The position numbers were made by a program, and so were the translations under genes. The notes below the pieces were generated by a model that was given only the letters and a program-made list of their open reading frames with translations, had not been told where the DNA came from and ran no database searches. Shown here piece by piece: positions 50,123 to 58,772 of a stretch of 64,000 nt of DNA. Source of the DNA: Pantoea dispersa (GTDB lineage: Bacteria; Pseudomonadota; Gammaproteobacteria; Enterobacterales; Enterobacteriaceae); the NCBI RefSeq assembly GCF_014155765.1, contig NZ_SCKT01000003.1, positions 441,304 through 505,303 of the forward strand. The letters run 5' to 3'. Each line of letters opens with the position of its first letter. Position 1 is the first letter of the stretch.

Positions 50123-53100
50123 GACTGCGCCTCCGTGCCTTTCAGACGCCGGCGCGTGGCATGAGCAAGGCGATCAAACAGCAGATAGATCACCGGGGTG
50201 GTAAACAGCGTCAGCACCTGGCTCAGCACCAGGCCACCGACCATGGCGATGCCGAGCGGACGACGCAGTTCCGCGCCGACGCCGGTGCTGAGCATCAGCG
50301 GCAGCGCGCCAAGCAGCGCCGCCAGCGTGGTCATCAGAATCGGCCGGAAGCGCAGCAGACAGGCCTGATAGATCGCCTCACGCGGCGCCATGCCCTGTTC
50401 ACGCTCGGCGGCCAGCGCGAAGTCGATCATCATGATGGCGTTCTTCTTCACGATACCGATCAGCAAAATGATGCCGATGATGGCGATGATATCCAGCTCG
50501 TTGCCGCTCAGCATCAGCGCCAGCAGCGCGCCAACGCCGGCGGTGGGCAGCGTCGACAGAATGGTAATCGGGTGGATGAAGCTCTCATACAGCACGCCGA
50601 GCACGATATACATCGCCACTACCGCCGCGACGATCAGCCAGATGGTGCTGGTCAGCGCCGCTTCAAACGCCAGCGTGCTGCCCTGGAACTGCGTCATCAT
50701 CTCTGCCGGTATGCCGACCTGATCTTCCGCCGTGGTGATCGCCTGCAGCGCATCGCCGAGCGAGTAGCCGTGCGCCACGTCAAACGAGAAGGTGGCCGAC
50801 GGGAACTGGTCGAGATGATTAATGCTCAGCGCAGCGTGGCGCTCTTCGACTTGCGCGATGGCGCTGAGCGGCACGCTGCCGCCGTCGCTGCTGTTCAGGC
50901 GAATCGCGTCGAGGCTGGCGAGACCGGGGGTTTGCGTGTTGTCCTGCTCCAGCACCACGCGATACTGATTGGCCTGAGTGTAAATCGTTGAGATCAGGCG
51001 CTGACCAAAGGCGTTGTACAGCGCGTTATCAATGTCGGCCATGCTGATGCCGAGCCGGCTGGCGCTGTCGCGATCGACGCGTACAAAGGCTTCCAGCCCC
51101 TGATCCTGCCAGTCGCTGCTGACATTGCGCAGCTGTGGCAAGGTGTTGAGCTGTGCCAGCAGTTTCGGCACCCAGCTGCCCAGCGACTCCAGCGAACCCG
51201 ACTGCAGAGTAAACTGGTACGGCGTGCGGCTCGCCTGGGTATCAATGGTCAGGTCCTGTACCGGCTGCAGCCACAGCGACACGCCGGGCAGGCGATCGAT
51301 CGCCTGCTGCAGCCGCTGCTGCACTGCCGGAATACGATCGTCACGCTGGTCCAGCGGTTTCAGGTTGATTTGCAGCCGCGCGCTGTTGAGCGCCGCGTTG
51401 GTGCCATCCACGCCGACGAACGAGGTCAGGCTCTGCACCGCCGGATCTTTCATAATGATCGACGCCACGTCGCGGGTGCGCTGCGCCATACTGGCGTAAG
51501 AGACCGACTGCGGCGCCTGCAGCGTGCCCTGAATGATGCCGTTGTCCTGCTGCGGGAAGAAGCCCTTCGGAATCACCACCCACAGCAGCACCGTCAGCAG
51601 CAGCGTGCCAAGCGCCACCGACAGCGTTAGCCACGGATGGCGCAGCACGCGCGTCAGCCAGCGGCCATAGCCGGCAATCACCTTATCGAACATCGCCTCG
51701 CTGGCGCGGGAGAAGCGGTTCTGCCTGCGCAGCGATTCGGCGCTCAGCATGCGCGCGCACATCATCGGCGTCAGCGTCAGCGAGACCACCGCCGAGATCA
51801 GAATCGCCACCGCCAGCGTCACGGCGAACTCGCGGAACAAACGGCCAATCACGTCGCCCATAAACAGCAGCGGAATCAGCACCGCGATCAGTGAGAAGGT
51901 GAGGGAGATAATGGTGAAGCCAATCTCACCGGCACCTTTCAGCGCGGCGGTCATCGGCTTTTCGCCTTTTTCGATGTAGCGCGAGATGTTCTCGATTACC
52001 ACGATGGCGTCATCGACCACAAAGCCGGTGGCGATGGTCAGCGCCATCAGCGTCAGGTTATTGATCGAAAAGCCAAGGAAATACATGGCGGCGAAGGTGC
52101 CGACCAGCGACAGCGGCACCGCGACCGCCGGAATAATGGTGGCCGGGACGTTGCGCAGAAACAGATAGATGATCATCACCACCAGCCCGATGGCCAGCAT
52201 CAGCTCATGCTGAGTATCTGCTACCGAGGCGCGAATGTTGGTGGTGCGATCGGTAAGCAGTTTGACGTCAACCGACTTTGGCAGCGTGGCAGTCAGCGAC
52301 GGCAACAGCGCGCGGATGCTGTCTGCGGTAGCGATAATATTGGCGCCCGGCTGGCGCTGCACGTTCAGCACAATCGCCGGCTGACGGTTGGCCCAGGCGC
52401 CCAGCCAGCTGTTTTCTGCACCCTGTTCAACCGTGGCGACGTCGCCCAGCCGCACCGGCGCGCCGTTGCTGTAGCTGACGATCAGCTTGCGGTAATCCTC
52501 CGCGGAGGTCATCTGGTCATTGGCCGATAACGTGATGGAGCGCGTTGGACCATCAAGGCTGCCTTTCGCCGAATTGACGTTGGCGTTGCTGATGGCGGTG
52601 CGCACCGTCTCGCTGGTGAGGCCGAGGGCCGCCAGCGCCTGTGCGTTCATCTTCACCCGCACTGCCGGACGCTGGCCGCCGGAGAGCGTGACCAGACCGA
52701 CGCCGGAGACCTGGGAAATCTTCTGCGCCACCCGCGTTTCCACCATGTCCTGCACCTGCGTCAGCGGCATGCTGGTGGTGGTAACGGCCAGCGTCATGAT
52801 TGGCGGATCGGCCGGATTGACTTTGCTGTACACCGGCGGATTTGGCAGATCGTTAGGCAGCAGGTTAGTGGCAGAGTTGATCGCCGCCTGCACTTCCTGT
52901 TCGGCAACGTCGAGCGCCAGCGTCAGCTGGAACTGCAGCGTGATCACCGAGGCACCGCCGGAGCTTTGCGACGCCATTTGCTTCAGGCCGGACATCTGCC
53001 CGAACTGGCGCTCGAGCGGCGCGGTAATCGACGAGGTCACCACATCCGGGCTGGCGCCGGGATAGAGCGTGACGACCTGAATGGTCGGGTAATCGACTTC

Positions 53101-53241
53101 CGGCAGCGCGGAAACTGGCAGGAAGCGATAGCCCAGCACGCCGGCCAGCAAAATCGCGATCATCAGCAGCGTGGTGGCCACAGGGCGCAGAATAAACTGG
53201 CGTGACGGGCCGCCGCTGGCGTCGGGAGGCATCACCTGCAT
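50119..53241 (-). CDS. mdtB: RND multidrug efflux transporter MdtB
   Basis: Partner of MdtC in the MdtABC-TolC pump (1040 aa, as in E. coli). [39 protein letters not shown] is the RND opening; the TM4 signature [24 protein letters not shown] is complete. Start ATG at 53241 shares one base with the mdtA stop (TAATG), and the 3' end overlaps mdtC, so all three pump parts are translationally linked. Expected to be BaeR-controlled. Confidence 0.95.
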   Translation of the reverse strand: MQVMPPDASGGPSRQFILRPVATTLLMIAILLAGVLGYRFLPVSALPEVDYPTIQVVTLYPGASPDVVTSSITAPLERQFGQMSGLKQMASQSSGGASVITLQFQLTLALDVAEQEVQAAINSATNLLPNDLPNPPVYSKVNPADPPIMTLAVTTTSMPLTQVQDMVETRVAQKISQVSGVGLVTLSGGQRPAVRVKMNAQALAALGLTSETVRTAISNANVNSAKGSLDGPTRSITLSANDQMTSAEDYRKLIVSYSNGAPVRLGDVATVEQGAENSWLGAWANRQPAIVLNVQRQPGANIIATADSIRALLPSLTATLPKSVDVKLLTDRTTNIRASVADTQHELMLAIGLVVMIIYLFLRNVPATIIPAVAVPLSLVGTFAAMYFLGFSINNLTLMALTIATGFVVDDAIVVIENISRYIEKGEKPMTAALKGAGEIGFTIISLTFSLIAVLIPLLFMGDVIGRLFREFAVTLAVAILISAVVSLTLTPMMCARMLSAESLRRQNRFSRASEAMFDKVIAGYGRWLTRVLRHPWLTLSVALGTLLLTVLLWVVIPKGFFPQQDNGIIQGTLQAPQSVSYASMAQRTRDVASIIMKDPAVQSLTSFVGVDGTNAALNSARLQINLKPLDQRDDRIPAVQQRLQQAIDRLPGVSLWLQPVQDLTIDTQASRTPYQFTLQSGSLESLGSWVPKLLAQLNTLPQLRNVSSDWQDQGLEAFVRVDRDSASRLGISMADIDNALYNAFGQRLISTIYTQANQYRVVLEQDNTQTPGLASLDAIRLNSSDGGSVPLSAIAQVEERHAALSINHLDQFPSATFSFDVAHGYSLGDALQAITTAEDQVGIPAEMMTQFQGSTLAFEAALTSTIWLIVAAVVAMYIVLGVLYESFIHPITILSTLPTAGVGALLALMLSGNELDIIAIIGIILLIGIVKKNAIMMIDFALAAEREQGMAPREAIYQACLLRFRPILMTTLAALLGALPLMLSTGVGAELRRPLGIAMVGGLVLSQVLTLFTTPVIYLLFDRLAHATRRRLKGTEAQS

Positions 53242-54470
53242 TATTGACGTTCTCCGCGAGCCGGTTGCGCCGCGCGCGTGCTGTGCGTGGCGGTACTCTG
53301 TGCGGCGACAATTTCCACCGTGGCGCCTTCGGTCAGGCGGTCGAGACCGTCAGTGACCACGCGCTGACCGGCCTGCAGCCCGGCATCAATCACCACTTTC
53401 TGGCTATCCTGCAGCCCGGCGGTGACGCGTTTCTTGCTCACTTTGTTATCACTGTTCACCACCCAGACAAAGTGGCCGTCGTTGCTCATCTGCAGCGCGG
53501 CGGTCGGGATCACCACCGCGTTTTGCAGCGTATCCACCTTCAGCCGGGCATTAACAAACTGATTGGGAAACAGGGCGTCGTCCTGATTGCTGAAGCGCGC
53601 CTTGAGTTTAATGGTGCCGGTGGTGACATCGATCTGGTTATCAATGCTCAGCAGCGCACCCGTGGTCAGCAGGGTTTTATTGCTGCGATCCCAGGCTTCA
53701 ACCGGCAGCGGCTGGCCGCTTTTCTGGGCTTTCAGGATCTGGCTGATGTTGTTCTCGGCGACGCTGAACACCACGTCAATCGGGTGCGTCTGGGTGATCA
53801 CCACCAGACCATTGGTATCGCCGGCGGTAATGTAGTTGCCGACATCCACCTGCTTCAGCCCGACGCGTCCGGCAATCGGCGCGGTGATGCGGCTGTAGGT
53901 CAGATTGAGCTGCGCGCTGGCCACATTGCCTTCGTCGGCTTTGATGGTGCCGAGGGTTTCACTGACCAGCGAGCGCTGGGTATCCAGCTCCTGCTGCGAC
54001 ACCAGCGAGGTTTTCGCCAGTTTTTCATAACGGCTGAGGTCGCGGCGCGCATTAGCCAGCGTCGCCTGATCTTTGGCCAGCTGGCCCTGCGCCTGGGTGA
54101 GCGCTACCTGCCATGGGCGGGGATCGATTTCTGCCAGCAGCGCGCCGGCCTCCACCTGCTGACCTTCCGTGAAGTGCAGCGCCATCAGCTGGCCGTCGAC
54201 CCGGCTGCGCACCGTAACGGTATTGGCCGCGGTGACGGTGCCAAGTCCGCTGAGGTAATAGGGCACGCTTTCGGTGGTCGCCGTTGCGGCCTGCACCGGT
54301 GCCAGCGGACGGCGTCCGCCGCTGTTGTTGCTACCACGTCCGTGATGCGGCTGGCCATCAGCCTGGGTAGCCTGCGCAGGCTCGGCCGGATGCTGCCACC
54401 AGTAGTAAGCGCCCGCCAGCGCAGCCAGTACCACCACGCTAATCAGGCCTGTTTTTAATCGTTTATTCAT
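53241..54470 (-). CDS. mdtA: Membrane fusion protein MdtA
   Basis: Periplasmic adaptor (409 aa) linking MdtBC to TolC. One N-terminal anchor helix ([21 protein letters not shown]), a Gly/Arg/Ser-rich linker, then the lipoyl/coiled-coil part ([31 protein letters not shown], and [31 protein letters not shown]) and the beta-barrel section. The ATG at 54470 matches the family start; a longer frame adds 13 residues. First gene of mdtABCD-baeSR. I searched 54471-54710 for a BaeR box and found no good match. Confidence 0.94.
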   Translation of the reverse strand: MNKRLKTGLISVVVLAALAGAYYWWQHPAEPAQATQADGQPHHGRGSNNSGGRRPLAPVQAATATTESVPYYLSGLGTVTAANTVTVRSRVDGQLMALHFTEGQQVEAGALLAEIDPRPWQVALTQAQGQLAKDQATLANARRDLSRYEKLAKTSLVSQQELDTQRSLVSETLGTIKADEGNVASAQLNLTYSRITAPIAGRVGLKQVDVGNYITAGDTNGLVVITQTHPIDVVFSVAENNISQILKAQKSGQPLPVEAWDRSNKTLLTTGALLSIDNQIDVTTGTIKLKARFSNQDDALFPNQFVNARLKVDTLQNAVVIPTAALQMSNDGHFVWVVNSDNKVSKKRVTAGLQDSQKVVIDAGLQAGQRVVTDGLDRLTEGATVEIVAAQSTATHSTRAAQPARGERQ

Positions 54471-54710
54471 TGCTCTGTGTGCTCTCCGGCGGTTTCGTTT
54501 TCCCCACATGCGCGCGCAAACGAACCGCGGCGCAAACGAAATGATTGTAGTCGCCCGGGCCGGGCAAAAATTGAAGGAATTAAGAATATCGCCCCGGGCA
54601 CGCTAAGTATTCATATTCAGTAAATATTTTGGCAGCAATACGCATAAGCGTGACTTTTTCCTTTGCTAAGCTGAATGACAGACCAGTCTCGTTTCACTAA
54701 GGAGGATCAC

Positions 54711-55673
54711 ATGCGTCAACACAAAACCCGCCAGCTGGGCGACAGCGGTATCAGCGTGCCGCTGCTGACGTTTGGCGGCAACGTTTTTGGCTGGACCGTC
54801 GATGAAAAAACCTCGTTTTCACTGCTCGACGCGCTGGTGGAAAAGGGGCTGTTCTTCATTGATACCGCAGACGTTTACTCACGCTGGGCGCCGGGCAACG
54901 CCGGCGGTGAATCGGAAACCATCATCGGTAAATGGCTGAAAAAAAGCGGTAAGCGCGACAGTATCGTGCTCGCCACCAAGGTAGGCATGGAGCTGACGCC
55001 GGAGAAAACCGGGCTGAAACCGGCCTATATCCGCCAGGCCGTGGAAGATTCGCTGCGCCGCCTGCAGACGGATGTCATCGATCTCTACCAGGCGCACCGT
55101 GATGACGACAGCACGCCGCTGGTGGAGACGCTGAAAGCCTTCGACTCGCTGATCAAAGAGGGGAAAGTGCGGGCAATCGGTGCGTCCAACTACAGCGCGC
55201 AGCGCCTGCAGGAAGCGCTCGACATCAGTAAGCAGGAGGGACTGGCGCGCTATGAAACCCTGCAGCCGGAGTACAACCTGTACGATCGCCAGGAGTATGA
55301 AAGCGGACTGGAGCAGGTGGCGGTGAAAAACGGTCTGGGCGTGATTAACTACTACTCGCTGGCCAGCGGTTTCCTGAGCGGGAAATACAAAAAGCCGGAA
55401 GACGCCAGCAAAAGCGCGCGCGGCCAGGGCATTGTAGAAAAATACCTCAACGATCGCGGTAAGCGCATCATTGAAGCGCTGGAAGATGTCGCGGCCTCGC
55501 ACGACGCCTCTGCTACCCAGGTGGCGCTGGCGTGGCAGATTGCACGACCGAGCATCACCGCACCGATTGTCAGTGCGACCTCGCTGCAGCAGCTGGATGA
55601 GCTGGTGAAAGCCACCGAGCTGGAGCTTAGCAAGCAGGAGATTGAAGAGCTGGCCAGCGCCAGCAAGCCGTAA
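54711..55673 (+). CDS. Aldo/keto reductase
   Basis: NADPH-dependent aldo/keto reductase (320 aa) of the AKR superfamily, possibly acting on reactive carbonyls or sugar aldehydes. The catalytic tetrad is visible: D51 and Y56 in DTADVYSRW, K90 in LATKVG and H129 in LYQAHRDD. The coenzyme loop is near TAPIVSATSLQQLDE. The ATG at 54711 follows a consensus AAGGAGG; the longer frame from 54675 is not needed. It is not at this place in E. coli. Divergent from mdtA across 240 bp; no operon partner. Confidence 0.88.
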   Translation: MRQHKTRQLGDSGISVPLLTFGGNVFGWTVDEKTSFSLLDALVEKGLFFIDTADVYSRWAPGNAGGESETIIGKWLKKSGKRDSIVLATKVGMELTPEKTGLKPAYIRQAVEDSLRRLQTDVIDLYQAHRDDDSTPLVETLKAFDSLIKEGKVRAIGASNYSAQRLQEALDISKQEGLARYETLQPEYNLYDRQEYESGLEQVAVKNGLGVINYYSLASGFLSGKYKKPEDASKSARGQGIVEKYLNDRGKRIIEALEDVAASHDASATQVALAWQIARPSITAPIVSATSLQQLDELVKATELELSKQEIEELASASKP

Positions 55674-55680
55674 CGCGAAG

Positions 55681-55700
55681 CGGGACGCTGCGGCGTCCCG
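55681..55700 (+). terminator. Stem-loop after the aldo/keto reductase gene
   Basis: A perfect 8-bp stem (CGGGACGC/GCGTCCCG) with a TGCG loop starts 8 bp past the stop. A T run comes only 10 bp later (55712), so termination may be weak. Confidence 0.6.
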
Positions 55701-55894
55701 TCACGTAATAATTTTTTCGCCACGCAAAAAATGCCTTTTTCCTCCAGAACATATCCATTCATCGATCGCTGTCACAATTGCGTTAAGTCACTGTCACCTT
55801 TGCACTCACTGCGCACAGATTTGCAAAAATTGACATAACCTCAGCATTATTCTCTGCCCGTTCCTCTCCGGAAATTCACAGAAGAATAATCATC

Positions 55895-57229
55895 ATGAAC
55901 AGAAAAAAAACAGTGCAGCATATGCCTCGCCTGGCAGCGGGCACCCTGATGTTTGCCATGTTGAGTGCGTCGGCGGTGGCAGCCGATGCGTTCAGCTACG
56001 ATTCCCCCTATATGTTTGGCGACTGGGGCGGTAACCGAACGCAGCTGGAAAACGACGGCGTGAAGTTCGACGTTAACTACACCATGGAGAGTGCCTCGAA
56101 CCTGGGCGGCGGTGCCGATACCAACACCTCGATGCGCTACAGCGATCAATGGGCGTTTGGCCTGAATCTTGACCTGCAAAAACTGCTCGACTGGCAGGAT
56201 GCGCAGTTCCAGATGACCATTACCGACCGTAACGGTCGCAATATCTCCGATCAGGTAGCAGACCGCCGTACCGGCATGCTGTCATCGGTGCAGGAAGTGT
56301 ACGGACGTGGCCAGACCTGGCGTCTGACGCAGTTCTGGCTCAGCAAAGGGCTGTTTGATAACACCGTCAACCTGAAAGCCGGTCGCGTCACCGTCGGGGA
56401 AGATTTCGACAACTTCGACAGCAAGTTCCAGAACCTTGCATTCGGCAGCGGCCAGGCGGGTAACTGGCGCGGCGACCGCTGGTTTAACTGGCCGGTTTCC
56501 CAGTGGGGCGGCCGCGTGAAGGTTAACTTCACGCCGGAAGTGTTCTTCCAGGTGGGCTTCTACAACCAGAACAGTGCCAACTACGATCGCGGTGACGGTT
56601 TCCGTCTGGACACCAGCAACTCCGAAGGCAACCTGGTGCCGGTGGAACTGGGCTGGAAACCGACCTTCGGGCCGGCCAACCTGCCGGGTAACTACCGCAT
56701 TGGTTACTACTACTCGTCGGCCAACGGCGATAACTACGGCAGCTGGCGCGATGGCGCTTATCAGAGCAAGGATCACGCTTACGGCGGCTACGTGCTGTTA
56801 CAGCAGCAGCTGACCGCGCAGGGCGGCGATGCCAGCCGGGGTCTGGGCGTGACGGTGCAGGCGGTGATGAACGATCACAAAACCTCGAAAACCGACAACT
56901 ATCAGTCGATCAGCTTTACCTGGAAAGGGCCGTTTGATGCGCGTCCGCAGGATGAGATTGGCGTCGGCGCGGCGCGTATTCACGTCAACAGCGCGTATAC
57001 CCGTTCGCTGCGTCAGCAGAATGATGCCAACGGCGAAACGAATTTCGACAGCCCAACTTATCTGCCGATTCAGGATGGTTCCGAGTACAACTACGAGGTT
57101 TATTACAATGCGCAGCTGACCAAATGGCTGCAGCTGCGTCCAAACCTGCAATACGTGGTGGCACCGGGTGCGGTGAGCGAAGTGAAAGATGCGTTTGTGG
57201 GTGGGATCAGTGCGAACGTGAATTTCTGA
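55895..57229 (+). CDS. OprB-family carbohydrate-selective porin
   Basis: Outer-membrane porin (444 aa) of the OprB family, which lets sugars such as glucose pass. A signal peptide ending SASAVAA precedes DAFSYDSPYMFGDWGGNRTQLENDGV, the OprB opening. The barrel strands alternate polar and aromatic residues, and the protein ends GGISANVNF with the C-terminal Phe needed for outer-membrane assembly. AGAAGA lies upstream of the ATG. Stand-alone gene; 221 bp lie before it, in which I cannot name a promoter with certainty. Absent from this place in E. coli. Confidence 0.92.
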   Translation: MNRKKTVQHMPRLAAGTLMFAMLSASAVAADAFSYDSPYMFGDWGGNRTQLENDGVKFDVNYTMESASNLGGGADTNTSMRYSDQWAFGLNLDLQKLLDWQDAQFQMTITDRNGRNISDQVADRRTGMLSSVQEVYGRGQTWRLTQFWLSKGLFDNTVNLKAGRVTVGEDFDNFDSKFQNLAFGSGQAGNWRGDRWFNWPVSQWGGRVKVNFTPEVFFQVGFYNQNSANYDRGDGFRLDTSNSEGNLVPVELGWKPTFGPANLPGNYRIGYYYSSANGDNYGSWRDGAYQSKDHAYGGYVLLQQQLTAQGGDASRGLGVTVQAVMNDHKTSKTDNYQSISFTWKGPFDARPQDEIGVGAARIHVNSAYTRSLRQQNDANGETNFDSPTYLPIQDGSEYNYEVYYNAQLTKWLQLRPNLQYVVAPGAVSEVKDAFVGGISANVNF

Positions 57230-57251
57230 TCTGGCAGAATGTGTGACTTTT

Positions 57252-57283
57252 CCCTCTCCCTTTGGGAAAGGGCAGGGTGAGGG
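57252..57283. repeat. Palindromic repeat of the CCCTCTCCCG family
   Basis: CCCTCTCCC-TTT-GGGAAAGGG followed by CAGGGTGAGGGG; first of an opposed pair between the porin and yegD genes. Confidence 0.75.
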
Positions 57284-57306
57284 GAAAATCGCACGGAGCT
57301 GTCTGG

Positions 57307-57342
57307 CCCTCACCCTAACCCTCTCCCGCAAGCGGGAGAGGG
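57307..57342. repeat. Palindromic repeat of the CCCTCTCCCG family, opposite orientation
   Basis: CCCTCACCCTAACCCTCTCC then the loop and GCGGGAGAGGG. It ends 3 bp before the yegD stop. The pair at this convergent junction mirrors the one at 30836/30928. Confidence 0.8.
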
Positions 57343-57344
57343 AA

Positions 57345-58697
57345 TTATCTGAACATCACTTCCGCCCAGCGCGCCAGGCCGGCGGTGACCGAACCGAAAT
57401 CATCGCCGCTGGCGATGGGCGTGTCGGGCAGCGCCTGCTGCAGCGCGGCGCGCAGGATCGGCGAACGGGCACTGCCGCCGGTGAGGTAAATCACCTCCGG
57501 ACGGGTGTCACAACTGGCCAGCGCCAGCTGCACCTGCTCAAGAATGCGCGCCAGTGGCTGGTTGATCGCCTCTTCCAGCTGCGCGGCGCTGATCTCCGCC
57601 TGCAGCGTTTGCGCAATAAACGCCAGCGAGGCTGCGGTCTCGCGCTGATCGGAGAGCGCAATCTTGCTCTCTTCCGCCGCGCGCACCAGCCGGTAGCTCA
57701 GCTTCTGCTGCCAAACTTTCAGCAGATGTGCGACTTTATCGCCCTGTTCGGCATCACGCACCAGATCGCGCAGCAGCTTACCGCTGGCAGCCGAGTAGAA
57801 GTCGCTTTGTGCCGGCACATCGTTAATCGCCACCGCGTTCCACCACGGCAGGGCGGGCAGGGCAGTGCCCTTCAGCGTGTTACCGCCCAGACCCAGCAGC
57901 GGCATCAGCGTTTTGAACGCCAGCATGATATCGAGGTCGTTACCGCCGACGCGGCAGCCGCTGTGGCCAAGCAGGCTGGCACGGCGATCGGACTGATTAC
58001 GCCACTGCGGCCCCATCAGCAGCATGGAGCAGTCGGTGGTTCCGCCGCCGATATCCACCACCAGCACGCGTGTCTCCTGCTGCAGCGTGGCTTCAAACTC
58101 CAGACCGGCGGCAACCGGCTCGAACTGAAACTCGACGTCGCGGAACCCGGCACGCTGTGCAGCACGCAGCAGAATGCCCTGCGCCTGCTGGTTGGCGTCT
58201 TCACCGCCCAGCCCCTGGAAGTTGATTGGCCGGCCAATCACGGCCTGATCAATCGGTTGATCGAGCTGGGTTTCACCCTGCTGGCGAATGTGCAGCATCA
58301 TGGCGCACACCAGATCTTCAAAGAAGGCGATCTGCTGGGGTTTCAGGCCGCTGGCACCGAGGAACGACTTCGGCGATTTGACGAACCACACCTCTTCCGG
58401 ATCAACCATATAATGCTGCAGCGCGGTCAGACCAAACTGTACGCTGGCAGGCGTTACCTCGATATCCTCTTCGCGGTTATAACGCAGCGCGCGCTGCAGC
58501 AGCGCGGTGCTTTCGCTGTCTGGCGTGGGGACCTGATGATGGCGATGCAGCCATTCACTGATGGCTTCGCGCGTGGGCGCGCAAATCATGGAGGGAAGCA
58601 GGCGCTGACCGTTTTCCAGTGTCAGTAACCGCGGTGTGCCGCTATCCGTTACCGCGATGGAACAGTTAGCCGTGCCGTAGTCGAATCCGATAAACAT
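57345..58697 (-). CDS. yegD: Hsp70-family chaperone-like protein YegD
   Basis: Actin-fold ATPase related to DnaK but without the substrate-binding domain (450 aa, the E. coli length). Phosphate loops are FIGFDYGTANCSIAV and VVDIGGGTTDCSMLL; the adenosine site has YLTGGSARSPILRAAL. The ATG at 58697 is set behind GGGGGA; the frame opens four codons earlier. Cytoplasmic; its client or role is not known. Follows yegE on the same strand after 75 bp. Confidence 0.94.
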   Translation of the reverse strand: MFIGFDYGTANCSIAVTDSGTPRLLTLENGQRLLPSMICAPTREAISEWLHRHHQVPTPDSESTALLQRALRYNREEDIEVTPASVQFGLTALQHYMVDPEEVWFVKSPKSFLGASGLKPQQIAFFEDLVCAMMLHIRQQGETQLDQPIDQAVIGRPINFQGLGGEDANQQAQGILLRAAQRAGFRDVEFQFEPVAAGLEFEATLQQETRVLVVDIGGGTTDCSMLLMGPQWRNQSDRRASLLGHSGCRVGGNDLDIMLAFKTLMPLLGLGGNTLKGTALPALPWWNAVAINDVPAQSDFYSAASGKLLRDLVRDAEQGDKVAHLLKVWQQKLSYRLVRAAEESKIALSDQRETAASLAFIAQTLQAEISAAQLEEAINQPLARILEQVQLALASCDTRPEVIYLTGGSARSPILRAALQQALPDTPIASGDDFGSVTAGLARWAEVMFR

Positions 58698-58772
58698 TGT
58701 ATCCCCCATGCCAGAAAAAAGGGGGCGACTTTAGCGCAGCCAACGCGGGCTGGCAATGGGCAGCGCCGCAGT

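Noticed and set aside
49127-50164. Long plus-strand open frames opposite mdtC, mdtB and mdtA (also 53202-54458)
   Set aside because: They are high-GC shadows of strongly conserved minus-strand RND genes; composition is Arg/His/Gln-rich without domains.
54471-54710. BaeR box before mdtA
   Set aside because: Only scattered partial matches to the TTTTTCTCCAT type motif; not enough to annotate.
57243-58628. 461-aa plus-strand frame opposite yegD
   Set aside because: Antisense of a clear Hsp70 gene; it starts inside a palindromic repeat and has no ribosome site.
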